Of a stretch of DNA of 64,000 bases, positions 51,170-60,328 are shown piece after piece. The notes under the pieces are model-generated. The model did no database searches. It saw only the letters and a program-made list of their open reading frames with translations, and had not been told where the DNA came from. Where the stretch lies: positions 2,373,626-2,437,625 of the forward strand of contig NZ_CP096659.1 of assembly GCF_023238205.1 (NCBI RefSeq), given 5' to 3'. Source of the DNA: Halorussus limi. Lineage in GTDB: Archaea > Halobacteriota > Halobacteria > Halobacteriales > Haladaptataceae. A program made the position numbers and the translations under genes. The stretch's first letter is position 1; every line of letters begins with the position of its first letter.

Positions 51170-52468
51170 TCAGAGCGATTCCCAGTAGTCGAGGTCCATC
51201 TCCTCGTTCGAGAGGTCGGTGTCGGCCTCGGGTCGGGCGTCGGCGACGCGGCCCATGTCGAACGCGCCGAGCGCTTCGCGCAGGTCCTCCTCGTCGGGAA
51301 TCACGTAGATGTCGAGGTCGACCTCCGTGTCGACGGCCTCGATGCGCGTGTCGAAGACGAAGGCGAACTCCTGCGATTCGCCGAGACCGACCACGAGCGG
51401 GTCCACGACCGCCGCGCCCATGTCGTGGGCGTAGGCCGGCGTCGAGTGGTCGATGGTCGTGTCCAGCAGGTTCGCCCACCCGTCGAGCATCCCGCTGGCC
51501 ATCACGTTCGAGAGCTCCTGAATCGCGTCGCGCTCGAACTCGCCGAGGCCCGCCGCGGTCTCGGTCTCGGCGCTCCGACTGACCAGTTTCCGGGCCGACT
51601 CCTCGCTGAACAGGAACAGGAGGTAGCCGCTGGGCATCCCGGCGAAACTGAACGCGACGCCTATCATGCGCTCGGTCGAGACCTCGCTCGGAATCGCGTC
51701 GAGCGAGATGAAGTTGATGCGCCGGATGTCCACGTCCATCTCGATGTCGGTCATCTGGGTCAGGTTGCTCGCCACCTGCGTCGCGCCCCGTTGGGCGATG
51801 CGGTCGAACCCGACCAGTTTCTCGAACTCGATTGCCCGCTCCTCGGTCCGCGCTCGGAAGAGGCGCTGGACCGTCTCGGTGTCGGGCACGAGGTAGTGGC
51901 GGAACGTCAACTCCTCGCCGACGGCTTCGAGGTTGTTCCGGAACAGGACCGCGAGGTCGTCGTCCGCGCTCTTCCCCTCGTCGCCTCCCGACGCTCCCGT
52001 CTCGCCGCCGAGCGCCAGCGTCTCGTCGTCCAGAAACTCGTCGGGGTGGTCGGCCGCGACGTACGTCGGGGCCGACACGTCGATGTTGGTGTCCAGCACG
52101 TTCGCCCACCCGTCCACGAACCCGTTGTTCATGATTTGGGCGATTTCGGTCACGGTGCTGTCCTGTAGCGTCCCGTCCTCGACTGTCGGGATGTCCTCGA
52201 CGACGGCCGACGCGATGGTCGCCGCGCTCTCCCGGTCGAACAGCAGGAGCGAGGTCCCGCCGAACCCGTCCGAGAGGCCCACCCGGATGCCGACCCACCC
52301 GGTGTCGGTCAGGTCGCGGGCGATGGAGGCGTCCCGCGTGAAGTTGAGGTGGGTGACGTTGACCCGGGCCGGGATGTCGGTCATCGAACTCAGTCGATTC
52401 GCCGCGAGTCCGGCCCCTTCGCGGGCCATCTCGTAGAACGTCCCGAGGGTGTCCACGTCGAGTTTCAT
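51170..52468 (-). CDS. cheC: CheC-family chemotaxis protein with two CheC domains
   Basis: This 432-residue protein consists of two tandem CheC-like domains (about residues 1-200 and 215-400). Each has the active-site-type E-x3-N-like segment: TEIAQIMNNGFVDGWANVL in the first and IQELSNVMASGMLDGWANLL in the second. CheC dephosphorylates CheY-P and interacts with CheD in archaeal and Bacillus-type chemotaxis. The long two-domain form is common in haloarchaea. It is the third gene of cheY-cheA-cheC; its start overlaps the cheA stop by four bases. The C-terminal acidic tail ends EMDLDYWESL. Confidence 0.93.
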   Translation of the reverse strand: MKLDVDTLGTFYEMAREGAGLAANRLSSMTDIPARVNVTHLNFTRDASIARDLTDTGWVGIRVGLSDGFGGTSLLLFDRESAATIASAVVEDIPTVEDGTLQDSTVTEIAQIMNNGFVDGWANVLDTNIDVSAPTYVAADHPDEFLDDETLALGGETGASGGDEGKSADDDLAVLFRNNLEAVGEELTFRHYLVPDTETVQRLFRARTEERAIEFEKLVGFDRIAQRGATQVASNLTQMTDIEMDVDIRRINFISLDAIPSEVSTERMIGVAFSFAGMPSGYLLFLFSEESARKLVSRSAETETAAGLGEFERDAIQELSNVMASGMLDGWANLLDTTIDHSTPAYAHDMGAAVVDPLVVGLGESQEFAFVFDTRIEAVDTEVDLDIYVIPDEEDLREALGAFDMGRVADARPEADTDLSNEEMDLDYWESL

Positions 52469-55400
52469 AGGCTTGCCACGTCCAGTACGTTCACCGCTTC
52501 GCCGTCGCCGAGCGTCGTCGCGCCGCTGACGCCGGGCACGTCCCTGAGCAGGTCGCCGTAGGGCCGGACCACGACCTCTTGGGAGGCGACCACGCGGTCA
52601 CACCGGAGCGCGAGTCGCCCGGTCTCGCTCCGAATCCAGACGATTTGTGGGTCCGGGGCCTCGGAGTCGGTCGCCTCGGCGCTCTCGCCGTCGCCTTCGG
52701 ACAGGTCGAGCGCAGTCCCCAACCGCCGGAACGGGTAGGCATCGTCGGCCTCCACGCCCTCGGGGAGTCCGCCAACGAGGTCGAGATCCGACCGGCGCAC
52801 CACCTCCCGGCCGCCGACCTCCTCGACCGGCGGCGCGGCGGTAATCTGCTCGACCGAGGCCATGGGAATCCCGAACGTCCGGCCCTCGGCCTCCACGAAC
52901 AGGACCTCGGTGAGCGCGATGGACACCGGAACCCGGAGTCGGACCGTCGTCCCGTAGCCGGGTTCGCTGTCCACCGAGACCGACCCGTTGAGGTCCGCGA
53001 CCGTCCGGTTGACCACGTCCATCCCGACGCCGCGGCCGCTCACGTCGGTCACTTCCTCGGCCGTCGTGAAGCCGGGTTCGAAGAGCAGGTCGCGGACCTC
53101 GTCGTCCGAGAGTCGGTCTGCCTCGGCGGCCGTCACGACGCCGTTCTCGACGGCCTGCTCGCGGACCGCCTCGGGGTCCACGCCCCGACCGTCGTCCGTG
53201 AGTTCCACGACCACCTCGTCGCCGACGCGCTCGGCCGAGATTTCGACCGTGCCCGCCCGCGGTTTCCCGGCCGCCTCTCGCTCGTCGGGCGACTCGATGC
53301 CGTGGTCGACCGCGTTTCGCGCGAGGTGGACCAGCGGGTCGCGGAGTCGGTCCACGATGGAGCGGTCGAGTTCCACGTCGGCGTCCGCGACTTCCAACTC
53401 GACCTCCTTGCCCTGCGAGCGCGCCACGTCCCGGACCGTCCGCGGAATCGTCTCGATAGCGGTCTCCAGCGGCATGAGTCGCACGTCCATCACGGTCCGG
53501 CGGTACTTCGTCAGCACCCGGAGCAGGTTCGAGACCTCCTCGCGGATGGCGTCGTCGGTCTCCGGACTCACCGCCTCGTCCAGTCGGAGGTGGGTCAGCG
53601 ACAGTTCCTCGGCGACGTTCAGGAGTTCGTCGGCGGTCTCCACGTCCACGGTCATCGCCTGCAGGCGGTCGAACTCGTCGGCGTCGTCGCGCCGGTCGGC
53701 CCGGTCGCCGGTCGGGAATCGGTCGGCGTCGAGTCGGCTCTCCTCGATGGTCGCCACCGCGGACCGGAACACCGCGCCCTCGTCGGCCTCGTCGTCGCCC
53801 GGCCCCTCGCCGAGCAAGTCGCCGAAGCGCGACTCGAACTCCGCCATCTCGTCGTCCACCGACACGTCCATCTCGGTCTCGGCCGCGTCGTCGGTCGCGG
53901 CGGGGTCGGCGCCGATGTCGGCGTCGAAGTCTGTCGAGAGGTCCACGCCGAGGTCGGTCTCGGGCACGGAGTCGGCCTCCGGCATCGAATCGGCGTCCGG
54001 AAGCGAGTCGGCGTCTGGCATCGAGTCCGAGTCGGGAAGTGAATCGGCGTCGGGGAGGGAACCGGCGTCCGGCAGCGAGTCCGCACCAGCGACCGAATCG
54101 CTGTCCGGCACCGAATCGCTGTCCGGCACCGAATCGCTGTCCGGCACCGAATCCGCGTCCGGCACGTCCTCGCGCTCCGAATCGGTCTCAGCCGCTTCCG
54201 CGTGGTCGCTCTGCTCGACTGAGGTCTCGCTCGGCCCGTCCGCCGACGGAGCGTCGGCGTCTGCCGCTGGCGCGGCGGACGCCTCGCTCGATTCGGTCTC
54301 CGGCGCGACGGACTCGTCGGATGACGCGGGTTCGGCATCGCCCTGCGCGGATTCGTCTTCCGAGTCGTTACCGAAGACGAAGGTGTTGGTCGCGTCGGCT
54401 TCGTCGGCCCGTCCGTCGGAGTCTCGTTCCGGCGTTTCGGCCGCTCCTGTGGCCGGTTGGTCGTCCGGAATCGAATCGCCGGCGTCGCTCTCGGCAACGT
54501 CGTCCGCATCGTCCGAAACCGAGTCGCCCGCGTCGCCGGCCTCGTCCGAATCGCCGACCTCGCCCGAACCGAGGTCCGCGTCGCCGAGTCCGAGCGGGTC
54601 GCCGATTTCCTCCGATGCGCCGGCGTCCGGCGCTTCGCCGGCGGACCGTTCGGCGTCAGCGGTCGATTCGGCGTCCGGCGCGGAATCGACGCCGCGCTCC
54701 GCGTCCGCCGCGTCGTCGCCGACACCGAGGAGGTCCGGCGGCAGGTCCACTCCGTCGGCGTCGCTCGGTGAGTCGCTTTCTGTCGTCGCGTCGGTCTCTG
54801 CCGGCAAGCCGTCCTCCGCCAGCGAGTCCTCGGTCGTCGACTCGTCGGCGTCCGGCGCTGGTACGCCGGACGCTTCGCCGGAGTTCTGGGATCCCCCGCC
54901 GGAGGGTTCGTCGGGGTCGAGTTCGACCAGTTCCTCGATGGTGTAGTTGTCCTCGTCGTCGAACTCGCCGAACTCCACCGCGTCGATGTCCTCCTGAAGC
55001 GCGTCGATGTCCGCGTCGTCTTCGACTTCGGCCTTGGTCTGCTCGAAGAACGTCGCGGGTTCGTCGGGGGTCTCGGCCGCCTTCGGCTTCCCGCCTGACC
55101 GCCCGGTCTCGGCGTCGTCGGCGCCTTCTGCCGTCTCGGCTATCTCGTCCGTCTCGGCCGTGTCGGCCGTTTCGCCCGCCTCGCCCGCCTCGTCGGACGC
55201 GTCGCCGTCCAGCATGCCCCAGCCGTCGAGTTCCTCGCCGCCCTCGGAGCCGTCCATCCCGTCGAGGAGGGCGTCGAGGTCGTCGAACTCGGTGGTCTCT
55301 TCGAGCGCTTCGACCACGTCGTCGCTCAGGTCGTCGTCCGCGGGGTCCCACTCGTCGTCCGGCGCGCCGGTCGTCTCGGCCGCGATTCCGCCGGTCGTCC

Positions 55401-55803
55401 CCGACGGTGAGTCGCCCGCCGTCTCGGCGCGCGCCTCGTCCAGCGTCGCCCGGAGCGCGGCCTGCGTGGCCTCGGCGTCGCCCTTCACCGGACCGCCGAC
55501 CGCGGCGGCCCGGACCGTCGCCTCCAGCAGGTCCACGGTGTCGAGGGCGGCGTCGACCAGCGCGGGCGTCGGTGCGACCTCGTCGGCCCGAACCGCGTCC
55601 AGCACGTCCTCGATGGCGTGGGCGAGGTCGCCCGCGTCGTCGAGTCCGCGGGTGCGACACGACCCCTTGAGCGAGTGGGCGACCCGGAAGAGTTCGGCGA
55701 CCGCGACGCTCTCGCCGTCGCGTTCGACCGCGAGCAGACCGTCGTTGAGCGCTCGAATCTGGGACTTGGCCTCCCGAAAGAAGGCGTCGTCAGTCGGGGC
55801 CAT
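52465..55803 (-). CDS. cheA: Chemotaxis histidine kinase CheA with a very long acidic repetitive linker
   Basis: This 1112-residue kinase passes phosphate to CheY. The Hpt domain (P1) is at the N-terminus with phospho-His43 in FRVAHSLKGSCRTRGL. From about residue 110 to 700 lies an Asp/Ser/Glu-rich low-complexity region, apparently taking the place of P2. The dimerisation domain follows (SNLLRVLTKYRRTVMDVRLM), then the ATPase with N-box HLARNAVDHGIESP, G1 DDGRGVDPEAV, F-box EVTDVSGRGVGMDVVNRTVA and PGYGTTVRLRVPVSIALTEV, and a CheW-like C-terminus. The region includes hexapeptide repeats (SDSVPD) coded by 18-base tandem units. It overlaps cheC by four bases. Confidence 0.95.
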   Translation of the reverse strand: MAPTDDAFFREAKSQIRALNDGLLAVERDGESVAVAELFRVAHSLKGSCRTRGLDDAGDLAHAIEDVLDAVRADEVAPTPALVDAALDTVDLLEATVRAAAVGGPVKGDAEATQAALRATLDEARAETAGDSPSGTTGGIAAETTGAPDDEWDPADDDLSDDVVEALEETTEFDDLDALLDGMDGSEGGEELDGWGMLDGDASDEAGEAGETADTAETDEIAETAEGADDAETGRSGGKPKAAETPDEPATFFEQTKAEVEDDADIDALQEDIDAVEFGEFDDEDNYTIEELVELDPDEPSGGGSQNSGEASGVPAPDADESTTEDSLAEDGLPAETDATTESDSPSDADGVDLPPDLLGVGDDAADAERGVDSAPDAESTADAERSAGEAPDAGASEEIGDPLGLGDADLGSGEVGDSDEAGDAGDSVSDDADDVAESDAGDSIPDDQPATGAAETPERDSDGRADEADATNTFVFGNDSEDESAQGDAEPASSDESVAPETESSEASAAPAADADAPSADGPSETSVEQSDHAEAAETDSEREDVPDADSVPDSDSVPDSDSVPDSDSVAGADSLPDAGSLPDADSLPDSDSMPDADSLPDADSMPEADSVPETDLGVDLSTDFDADIGADPAATDDAAETEMDVSVDDEMAEFESRFGDLLGEGPGDDEADEGAVFRSAVATIEESRLDADRFPTGDRADRRDDADEFDRLQAMTVDVETADELLNVAEELSLTHLRLDEAVSPETDDAIREEVSNLLRVLTKYRRTVMDVRLMPLETAIETIPRTVRDVARSQGKEVELEVADADVELDRSIVDRLRDPLVHLARNAVDHGIESPDEREAAGKPRAGTVEISAERVGDEVVVELTDDGRGVDPEAVREQAVENGVVTAAEADRLSDDEVRDLLFEPGFTTAEEVTDVSGRGVGMDVVNRTVADLNGSVSVDSEPGYGTTVRLRVPVSIALTEVLFVEAEGRTFGIPMASVEQITAAPPVEEVGGREVVRRSDLDLVGGLPEGVEADDAYPFRRLGTALDLSEGDGESAEATDSEAPDPQIVWIRSETGRLALRCDRVVASQEVVVRPYGDLLRDVPGVSGATTLGDGEAVNVLDVASL
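54101..54154. repeat. cheA: 18-base tandem repeats in the CheA linker
   Basis: Three consecutive copies of CTGTCCGGCACCGAATCG (54101-54118, 54119-54136, 54137-54154, the last with C for G) encode SVPDSD-type hexapeptides on the minus strand. Looser copies extend from about 53960 to 54165, matching the variants DADSLPDSDSMPDADS. Such repeats can expand or shrink by slippage. Confidence 0.9.
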
Positions 55804-55863
55804 ACCGGCACCTCCGCGAGGTTCCGCGCCGGAGGCGTCGGCCGGCCGGGGCCCGACCCGCGG

Positions 55864-56235
55864 TCATCCGGTCACCACCCCGTCGATGGCGTCGGTGAGT
55901 TCCTCGTCCTCGAACGGTTTGGTGATGTAGGCGTCGGCCCCGGCCCGCGCCGCCAACTGTATCTTCTGGCGCTGGCCGACGCTGGTGCACATGATGACTC
56001 GCACGTCGTCGTCGAGTTTCTTGATGGCCGCCGTCGCCTTCAGGCCGTTCGCCTTCCGCATCACGATGTCCATCAGGACGAGGTCCACCTCGTCGGCGTT
56101 CTCCTTGTACTTCTGGATGGCCCACGCGCCGTTCGGCGCTTCGGCGACGATTCGGTAGTCGTCGTCGGCCAGCGCGCTCTTTACTCGCTGTCGCATGAAC
56201 TCCGAATCGTCCACGATGAGAATCCCGGTCTTCAT
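55864..56235 (-). CDS. cheY: Chemotaxis response regulator CheY
   Basis: This 123-residue single receiver domain is phosphorylated by CheA. The acidic pocket is Asp9/Asp10 in ILIVDDSEF; the phospho-acceptor is Asp56 in DLVLMDIVM; Thr84 (MCTSVG) and Lys106 (YITKPFED) complete the active site. The archaeal CheY reaches the archaellum through adaptor proteins (CheF-type) not seen here. It is first in cheY-cheA-cheC, 60 bases before cheA. A TATA-like TTTTATG is about 40 bases before ATG 56233-56235, so a short leader may be present. Confidence 0.96.
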   Translation of the reverse strand: MKTGILIVDDSEFMRQRVKSALADDDYRIVAEAPNGAWAIQKYKENADEVDLVLMDIVMRKANGLKATAAIKKLDDDVRVIMCTSVGQRQKIQLAARAGADAYITKPFEDEELTDAIDGVVTG

Positions 56236-56398
56236 GGCGTCTTACTCATTAGTTAGCCGATACCGTGCATAGCATAAAACATTATTCCTCGGACCCGAAT
56301 TTCGCCCGCAGGCGGTCGGTTAGGAAGCTCCGAGGCCGAAAATGTGACAATTTCCGGCCAATAAATTAAAGACACCAGCATATCTGGCTACGGACAGG

Positions 56399-56761
56399 AT
56401 GTCCGAGACCCTCTACGACCGCCTCGGCGGAAGAGACGCCATCGCGGCCGTCGTCGAATCGTTCTACGACCGCGTCCTCGACGACGACCGCATCGCCCAC
56501 TTCTTCGAGGACACCGACATGTCGGCGCTCCGCGCCCACCAGACGACGTTTCTCGCCTCGGTCACGGGCGGACCGGTCGAGTACGACGGCGCGGACCTCT
56601 CCTCGGCCCACGCCGACCTCGACATCGACGGACGGGACTTCGAAATCGTCGCCCGCCACCTCGACGAGGCGCTGGCGGAGTTCGACGTGTCGGCGGACGA
56701 CCGCGAGGAGGTCGTCGCCGCGATCGCCGAACTCGAATCGGCCATCGTCACCGCGGAGTAG
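56399..56761 (+). CDS. Truncated haemoglobin (group I type)
   Basis: This 120-residue 2-on-2 globin: ETLYDRLGGRDAIAAVVESF is the N-terminal helix pattern, Tyr23 is in the B10-like position (SFYDRVL), the CD region is HFFEDTDMSALRAHQTTFL and the probable proximal His71 lies in SSAHADLDI. It is likely to bind oxygen or nitric oxide. Length and the missing long N-terminus fit the truncated class. A TATA-like AATAAATT (56360-56368) is about 35 bases before ATG 56399. It stands alone. Confidence 0.9.
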   Translation: MSETLYDRLGGRDAIAAVVESFYDRVLDDDRIAHFFEDTDMSALRAHQTTFLASVTGGPVEYDGADLSSAHADLDIDGRDFEIVARHLDEALAEFDVSADDREEVVAAIAELESAIVTAE

Positions 56762-57166
56762 AGCGACGAAACGGGGTCGGTCGAACGGGTCTCTGGGGAA
56801 CCGGCGTACGACGACCGTCGTCCGGTGAAAATCCAACGACTACTGTCTGTAGCCGAGGGTCCGTGGCGGACTGCGACGCGGGTCGCCACCGCGGCGGGGT
56901 TGTGCTGGCATATGCCGTAGGGAAATGAATATCTGTCCTAAACATCTCTTCTCCAACGTCTAAGATTCGTAGATGTTTTTCGTGGCGACAAATTTCGGGA
57001 GGCCACTCCCGGGTAGGTACGAGTGACGGTCGATTCGTCGTCAGGGGGCGTCGCGGTGTGGAGGAGTCAACAGACGGCAGTTGTCATCGGTTACGTGCGA
57101 ACAGTCGCGGAACTAAATCGTGTCGGCCTGGAAATAGCCGAGAACGGTGTTTGGATTCGACGTCGC
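56762..57166. other. 405-base intergenic region with one hairpin
   Basis: The stretch lies between the convergent globin and gluconate dehydratase genes. CGGGAG (56996-57001) pairs over GCCA with CTCCCG (57006-57011), and an AT-richer part (56925-56990) precedes it. Short frames here have no protein-like composition. The hairpin may mark a transcript end. Nothing else is supported. Confidence 0.5.
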
Positions 57167-58405
57167 TTACGCCTCGTCGAACAGCGTCTCGCCTTCGACC
57201 ATATTCTCCTCGACCACGTCCATGTCGATGGTCACGCCGAGGCCCGGTTCCTCCGGAATCTCGATGTAACCGTCCTCGATGACGTCCTCCTCCACGAGGT
57301 CCTCCCACCAGCCGAGTTGGTAGCTGTGGTACTCGACCGCCAGCGAGTTCGGGATGGCCGCGCCGACGTGTGCGGAGGCCATCGTGGCGACGGGCGAGGA
57401 GACGTTGTGCATGGCGACCGGCATGTAGTACATGTCCGCGAGGTCCGCTATCTTCCGGGTCTCGCGCATCCCGCCGGTCTTGGGCATGTCGGGTGCAATC
57501 ATGTCCACGGCCTGCTCCTCGATGAGGCGGCGCTGGCCGTGCTTGCGGTAGACGTTCTCGCCCGCCGCGATGGGCGTGGTGGTCGAGTGGGTGACGTTCT
57601 TCTGCACGTCGTGGTTCTCCGGCGGCACGGGGTCTTCGAGCCACCAGATGTCGTACTCTTCGAGCGCACTGGCGAGGCGCTTGGCGCTCCCCGCCGAGAA
57701 CGTCCAGTGGCAGTCGAACGCCACGTCGGCCCGGTCGCCGACGCGCTCGGTGACCGCCTCCACGATGTCGACCTTGTGGCCGATTTCGGGGTTCCGGAGG
57801 TGGCGGTTCGCGCGGTCCTTCTCGTGGCCCGAGGGCACGTCGAGGTCGAACTTCAGGGCGTCGTAGCCCAGTTCCTCGACCACGCGCTCGGCCTCGTCGG
57901 CGTTCGATTCGGGGTCGGCCTCCTCGCCGGCGTGGCAGTCGCAGTAGACCCGGACCTTGTCGCGGTACTTGCCGCCCAGAAGCTGGTAGGCGGGCACGTC
58001 GAGAATCTTGCCCGCGAGGTCGTGGAGCGCGACTTCGATGCCCGAGATGGCGGTGACGGTGACGCCCTCGATGGACCCCTCGCCCGACATCTTCTGGATG
58101 AGGTGTTCGAAGAGGCGGTCGATGTCCAGCGGGTTCTCGCCCACGACGAACGGCTTCATGCGCTCGATGAGTTCGGGCACGCCCGCACCCCAGTAGGCCT
58201 CGCCGGTACCCACGACCCCGGCGTCGGTGTAGATTCGGACGAGCGTCCACGGGAAGTTGCCGTCGACCATCGTCGTCTGCACGTCGGTAATCTCTACGTC
58301 TCGTCCTTCGCCGCGCTGGCCGCCACAACCCATCGTCTCCGCCGAGAGGTCCCGCATGGTGTACTCGGCGTTCGGGTCGTGGAGCGACTCGTAGTCTCGA
58401 ACCAT
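57167..58405 (-). CDS. gnaD: Gluconate dehydratase-like enzyme (mandelate racemase/enolase superfamily)
   Basis: This 412-residue enzyme belongs to the enolase superfamily, MR/MLE subgroup, and probably dehydrates gluconate to 2-keto-3-deoxygluconate in the semi-phosphorylative Entner-Doudoroff pathway. Metal ligands are Asp231 (VAFDCHW), Glu257 (WWLEDPVPPEN) and Glu283 (IAAGENVYR); a catalytic Lys/Asp lies in ALKFDLDVP, and a His in MPVAMHNVSSP. The N-terminus MVRDYESLHDPNAEYTMRDL is typical of the haloarchaeal gnaD type. The KD(P)G aldolase and glucose dehydrogenase in the same stretch support the pathway; other sugar acids remain possible substrates. Confidence 0.85.
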   Translation of the reverse strand: MVRDYESLHDPNAEYTMRDLSAETMGCGGQRGEGRDVEITDVQTTMVDGNFPWTLVRIYTDAGVVGTGEAYWGAGVPELIERMKPFVVGENPLDIDRLFEHLIQKMSGEGSIEGVTVTAISGIEVALHDLAGKILDVPAYQLLGGKYRDKVRVYCDCHAGEEADPESNADEAERVVEELGYDALKFDLDVPSGHEKDRANRHLRNPEIGHKVDIVEAVTERVGDRADVAFDCHWTFSAGSAKRLASALEEYDIWWLEDPVPPENHDVQKNVTHSTTTPIAAGENVYRKHGQRRLIEEQAVDMIAPDMPKTGGMRETRKIADLADMYYMPVAMHNVSSPVATMASAHVGAAIPNSLAVEYHSYQLGWWEDLVEEDVIEDGYIEIPEEPGLGVTIDMDVVEENMVEGETLFDEA

Positions 58406-58414
58406 GCCACCCGA

Positions 58415-58672
58415 TTACTCCGCCCAGAGTAAAAATCTGGAGGTTCCGGCCACGTTGGCTCGCGCGAGCGCGGGCGCGAAAACGAGGTACGTACCGAGCG
58501 CGACCAGCGGTGCCGCCAAGAGCGCACCGGCGGGCGTCAGCGCGCCGAACACACCGAGTGCGCCGATTATCCAGCACTGCACGCCGAGCAGCGTCCGCTT
58601 GTTCAGAGACGGACGGTCGGAGTTCGTGGCCGCGGACTCGGAGGGTCCGCGACTGAGGAGGTCGGAGGTCAT
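58415..58672 (-). CDS. Small two-span membrane protein upstream of gnaD
   Basis: This 85-residue frame, from ATG 58670-58672, has a polar N-terminus and two hydrophobic helices (TLLGVQCWIIGALGVFGALT and GALLAAPLVALGTYLVFAPA), ending ANVAGTSRFLLWAE. It ends 9 bases before gnaD on the same strand, so co-transcription is likely. No family is recognised and the promoter is unclear. A longer overlapping frame in another phase looks spurious. I treat it as probable but unproven. Confidence 0.5.
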   Translation of the reverse strand: MTSDLLSRGPSESAATNSDRPSLNKRTLLGVQCWIIGALGVFGALTPAGALLAAPLVALGTYLVFAPALARANVAGTSRFLLWAE

Positions 58673-58931
58673 GACTGAGGCGGTCGGAGAGTCGCGACTG
58701 GGACGCTTCGAGCAGTCCCATTCCCGTCGGCGTCCCGTCGTGCGCCACGCCCCGACCGGCGTGTTGAATTCAATGACGCTCCACAGATATTAAAGCCTCC
58801 GAACGTTCACGAGAGCGGAACGAAACGGAACGGAACCGGCGCATCGTTCGGCCGGCCGATTGGTCCGTTCGCCGGTCGGCCCGCTCTGTCGGTCGGCCGT
58901 TCGACCGGTCCGTCGCGGGTCGCTCGACCGC

Positions 58932-59852
58932 TCAGAGCAGGTCGAGGTCCGAGAGGTCCGCGCGGAGCGCCTCCCGGTCGTCGTCGTCCATCGTCCGGAG
59001 CGGACTCCGGAGTGGGCCGGGGTCGAACCCGGTTTCGCGCAGGCCGAGCGCCGTCTTGACGCCCGCCATGTAGGGACCGCGCTTGAGCGCCGAGCGCACG
59101 TCGTACACCTCGCTCTGGAGTTCGCGGGCGCGCTCCTCGTCGCCCTCGTCGTAGGACTCGTAGAGGTCCACGACGAGTTCGGGGAACGCGTTCGCCACCG
59201 CGCTGACCACGCCCGCGCACCCGACCTCCAGTCCGGGGAACAAGAGCGAGTCCGACCCCGCGAGGAAGGTCAGTTCGGGATGGGCGTCGATGGCCTGTCC
59301 GAGCCACGGCACGTCCTTGCTGGAGTCTTTCAGGCCGACCAAGTTCTCGATGTCGGCGAGCGCGTCGAGCGTCTCCAGCGACAGCGAGTTGCCGGTCTTG
59401 CTCGGGATGTGGTAGACGTACACCGGGAGGTCCACCGCCTCGGCGACTCGCCGGTAGTGGGTCACCGCGGCGTCGTGGTCCACCGGGTAGTAGTAGGGCG
59501 TCACGACGACCACGCCGTCCGCGCCCACGCGCTCGGCGTGTTCGGCGTGCGCGACGGTCTGGCGCGTGCTCGGCGCGCCGACGCCCGCGATGACCGGCGC
59601 GTCGTCGCCGATTTCCTCGACCACGGCCTCGACCACGCCGTCGCGCTCGTCGGGGGTCAACAGCGGGAACTCGCCGTTGGTCCCCAGCGGGAAGACGCCG
59701 TGGGCGCCGCGGTCCACGACGAACCGCGCGTGGGCGGCAGTCGCCTCGTAATCGACCGATTCGTCCTCGTCGAACGCCGTAACGGTCGGCGGGACGACGC
59801 CGCGGACCGAGAGCGGGTCGTCCGTACCGGGGTCGGGCGCGTTGTTCGCCAT
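58932..59852 (-). CDS. kdgA: KD(P)G aldolase / DHDPS-family aldolase
   Basis: This 306-residue TIM-barrel aldolase is of the DHDPS/NAL class and probably splits 2-keto-3-deoxy-(6-phospho)gluconate to pyruvate and glyceraldehyde (3-phosphate). Schiff-base Lys175 is in NLVGLKDSSKD; Tyr147 lies in YVYHIPSKTG; the substrate loop is FPLGTNGEFPLLT. I used ATG 59850-59852 (MANNAPDPG), supported by a TATA-like CTTAAG about 27 bases upstream; an ATG at 59891 would add 13 residues. It lies near gnaD and the gdh start, matching sugar oxidation in haloarchaea. A dihydrodipicolinate-synthase role cannot be excluded. Confidence 0.85.
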   Translation of the reverse strand: MANNAPDPGTDDPLSVRGVVPPTVTAFDEDESVDYEATAAHARFVVDRGAHGVFPLGTNGEFPLLTPDERDGVVEAVVEEIGDDAPVIAGVGAPSTRQTVAHAEHAERVGADGVVVVTPYYYPVDHDAAVTHYRRVAEAVDLPVYVYHIPSKTGNSLSLETLDALADIENLVGLKDSSKDVPWLGQAIDAHPELTFLAGSDSLLFPGLEVGCAGVVSAVANAFPELVVDLYESYDEGDEERARELQSEVYDVRSALKRGPYMAGVKTALGLRETGFDPGPLRSPLRTMDDDDREALRADLSDLDLL

Positions 59853-59952
59853 GTCCGAAGCGTGGAGGGCCGCGTCCTTAAGCGGTCGCATCTCGGCAGG
59901 ACTTTTTCGGGTGTGAGTAAACTTTTAGTCGATGGCGCTTCACGGTGTGTGT

Positions 59953-60225
59953 ATGAACGTCACTGTGAAACTTACCGGAACCCTCGTCGCCCGGACCGGC
60001 ACCCACGAGGCCCGCGTGGCGGTGCCCGACGACGCGACGGTCGCAGACGTAGTGGACGAACTCGCCGAGCAGTACGGCCCGCAGGTCCGCGCGGGCGTCC
60101 TCGACGGCCAACGACTCCGCTCGGACACCGTCGTCGTCCGGGAGACGTTCGACTCGACCGAGACGCTCTCGACCCACAGTTCGCTGGAGAGCGGCGACAC
60201 GGTGCGGTTCCAGTTGAACGTCTGA
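59953..60225 (+). CDS. MoaD/ThiS-family (ubiquitin-like) protein without C-terminal diglycine
   Basis: This 90-residue beta-grasp protein has a ubiquitin-like fold: MNVTVKLTGTLVARTGTHEA, RVAVPDDATVADVVDELAEQ, YGPQVRAGVLDGQRLRSDTV, ending SLESGDTVRFQLNV. MoaD, ThiS and haloarchaeal SAMP proteins end in GG for adenylation and conjugation; this one ends NV. I used ATG 59953; a TATA-like CTTTTAG is about 30 bases upstream. It could be a non-conjugating relative or a protein-interaction module. Confidence 0.82.
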   Translation: MNVTVKLTGTLVARTGTHEARVAVPDDATVADVVDELAEQYGPQVRAGVLDGQRLRSDTVVVRETFDSTETLSTHSSLESGDTVRFQLNV

Positions 60226-60328
60226 GCGCGAATCGGTCGGCGCAGAATCGAGTGCGCGGCGATTTCTGGCTGACGTCTCTCGACTCGTTCTCCGTTCCGC
60301 GCTCCGAGGAAATCGTCCGGATCGGAGA

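Noticed and set aside
54101-54154. Tandem repeats mistaken for a CRISPR array
   Set aside because: The 18-base units are contiguous without spacers and lie in frame within cheA, encoding hexapeptides.
56748-56945. 65-residue minus-strand frame in the globin-gnaD gap
   Set aside because: The product is Arg/Pro-rich and unlike haloarchaeal proteins; no promoter or family support.
57023-58432. Long 469-residue frame opposite gnaD
   Set aside because: It is antisense to a gene with full catalytic motifs and has composition typical of antisense translation in G+C-rich DNA. The same applies to long frames at 418-1629, 58860-60359, 60691-61830 and 52579-54042.
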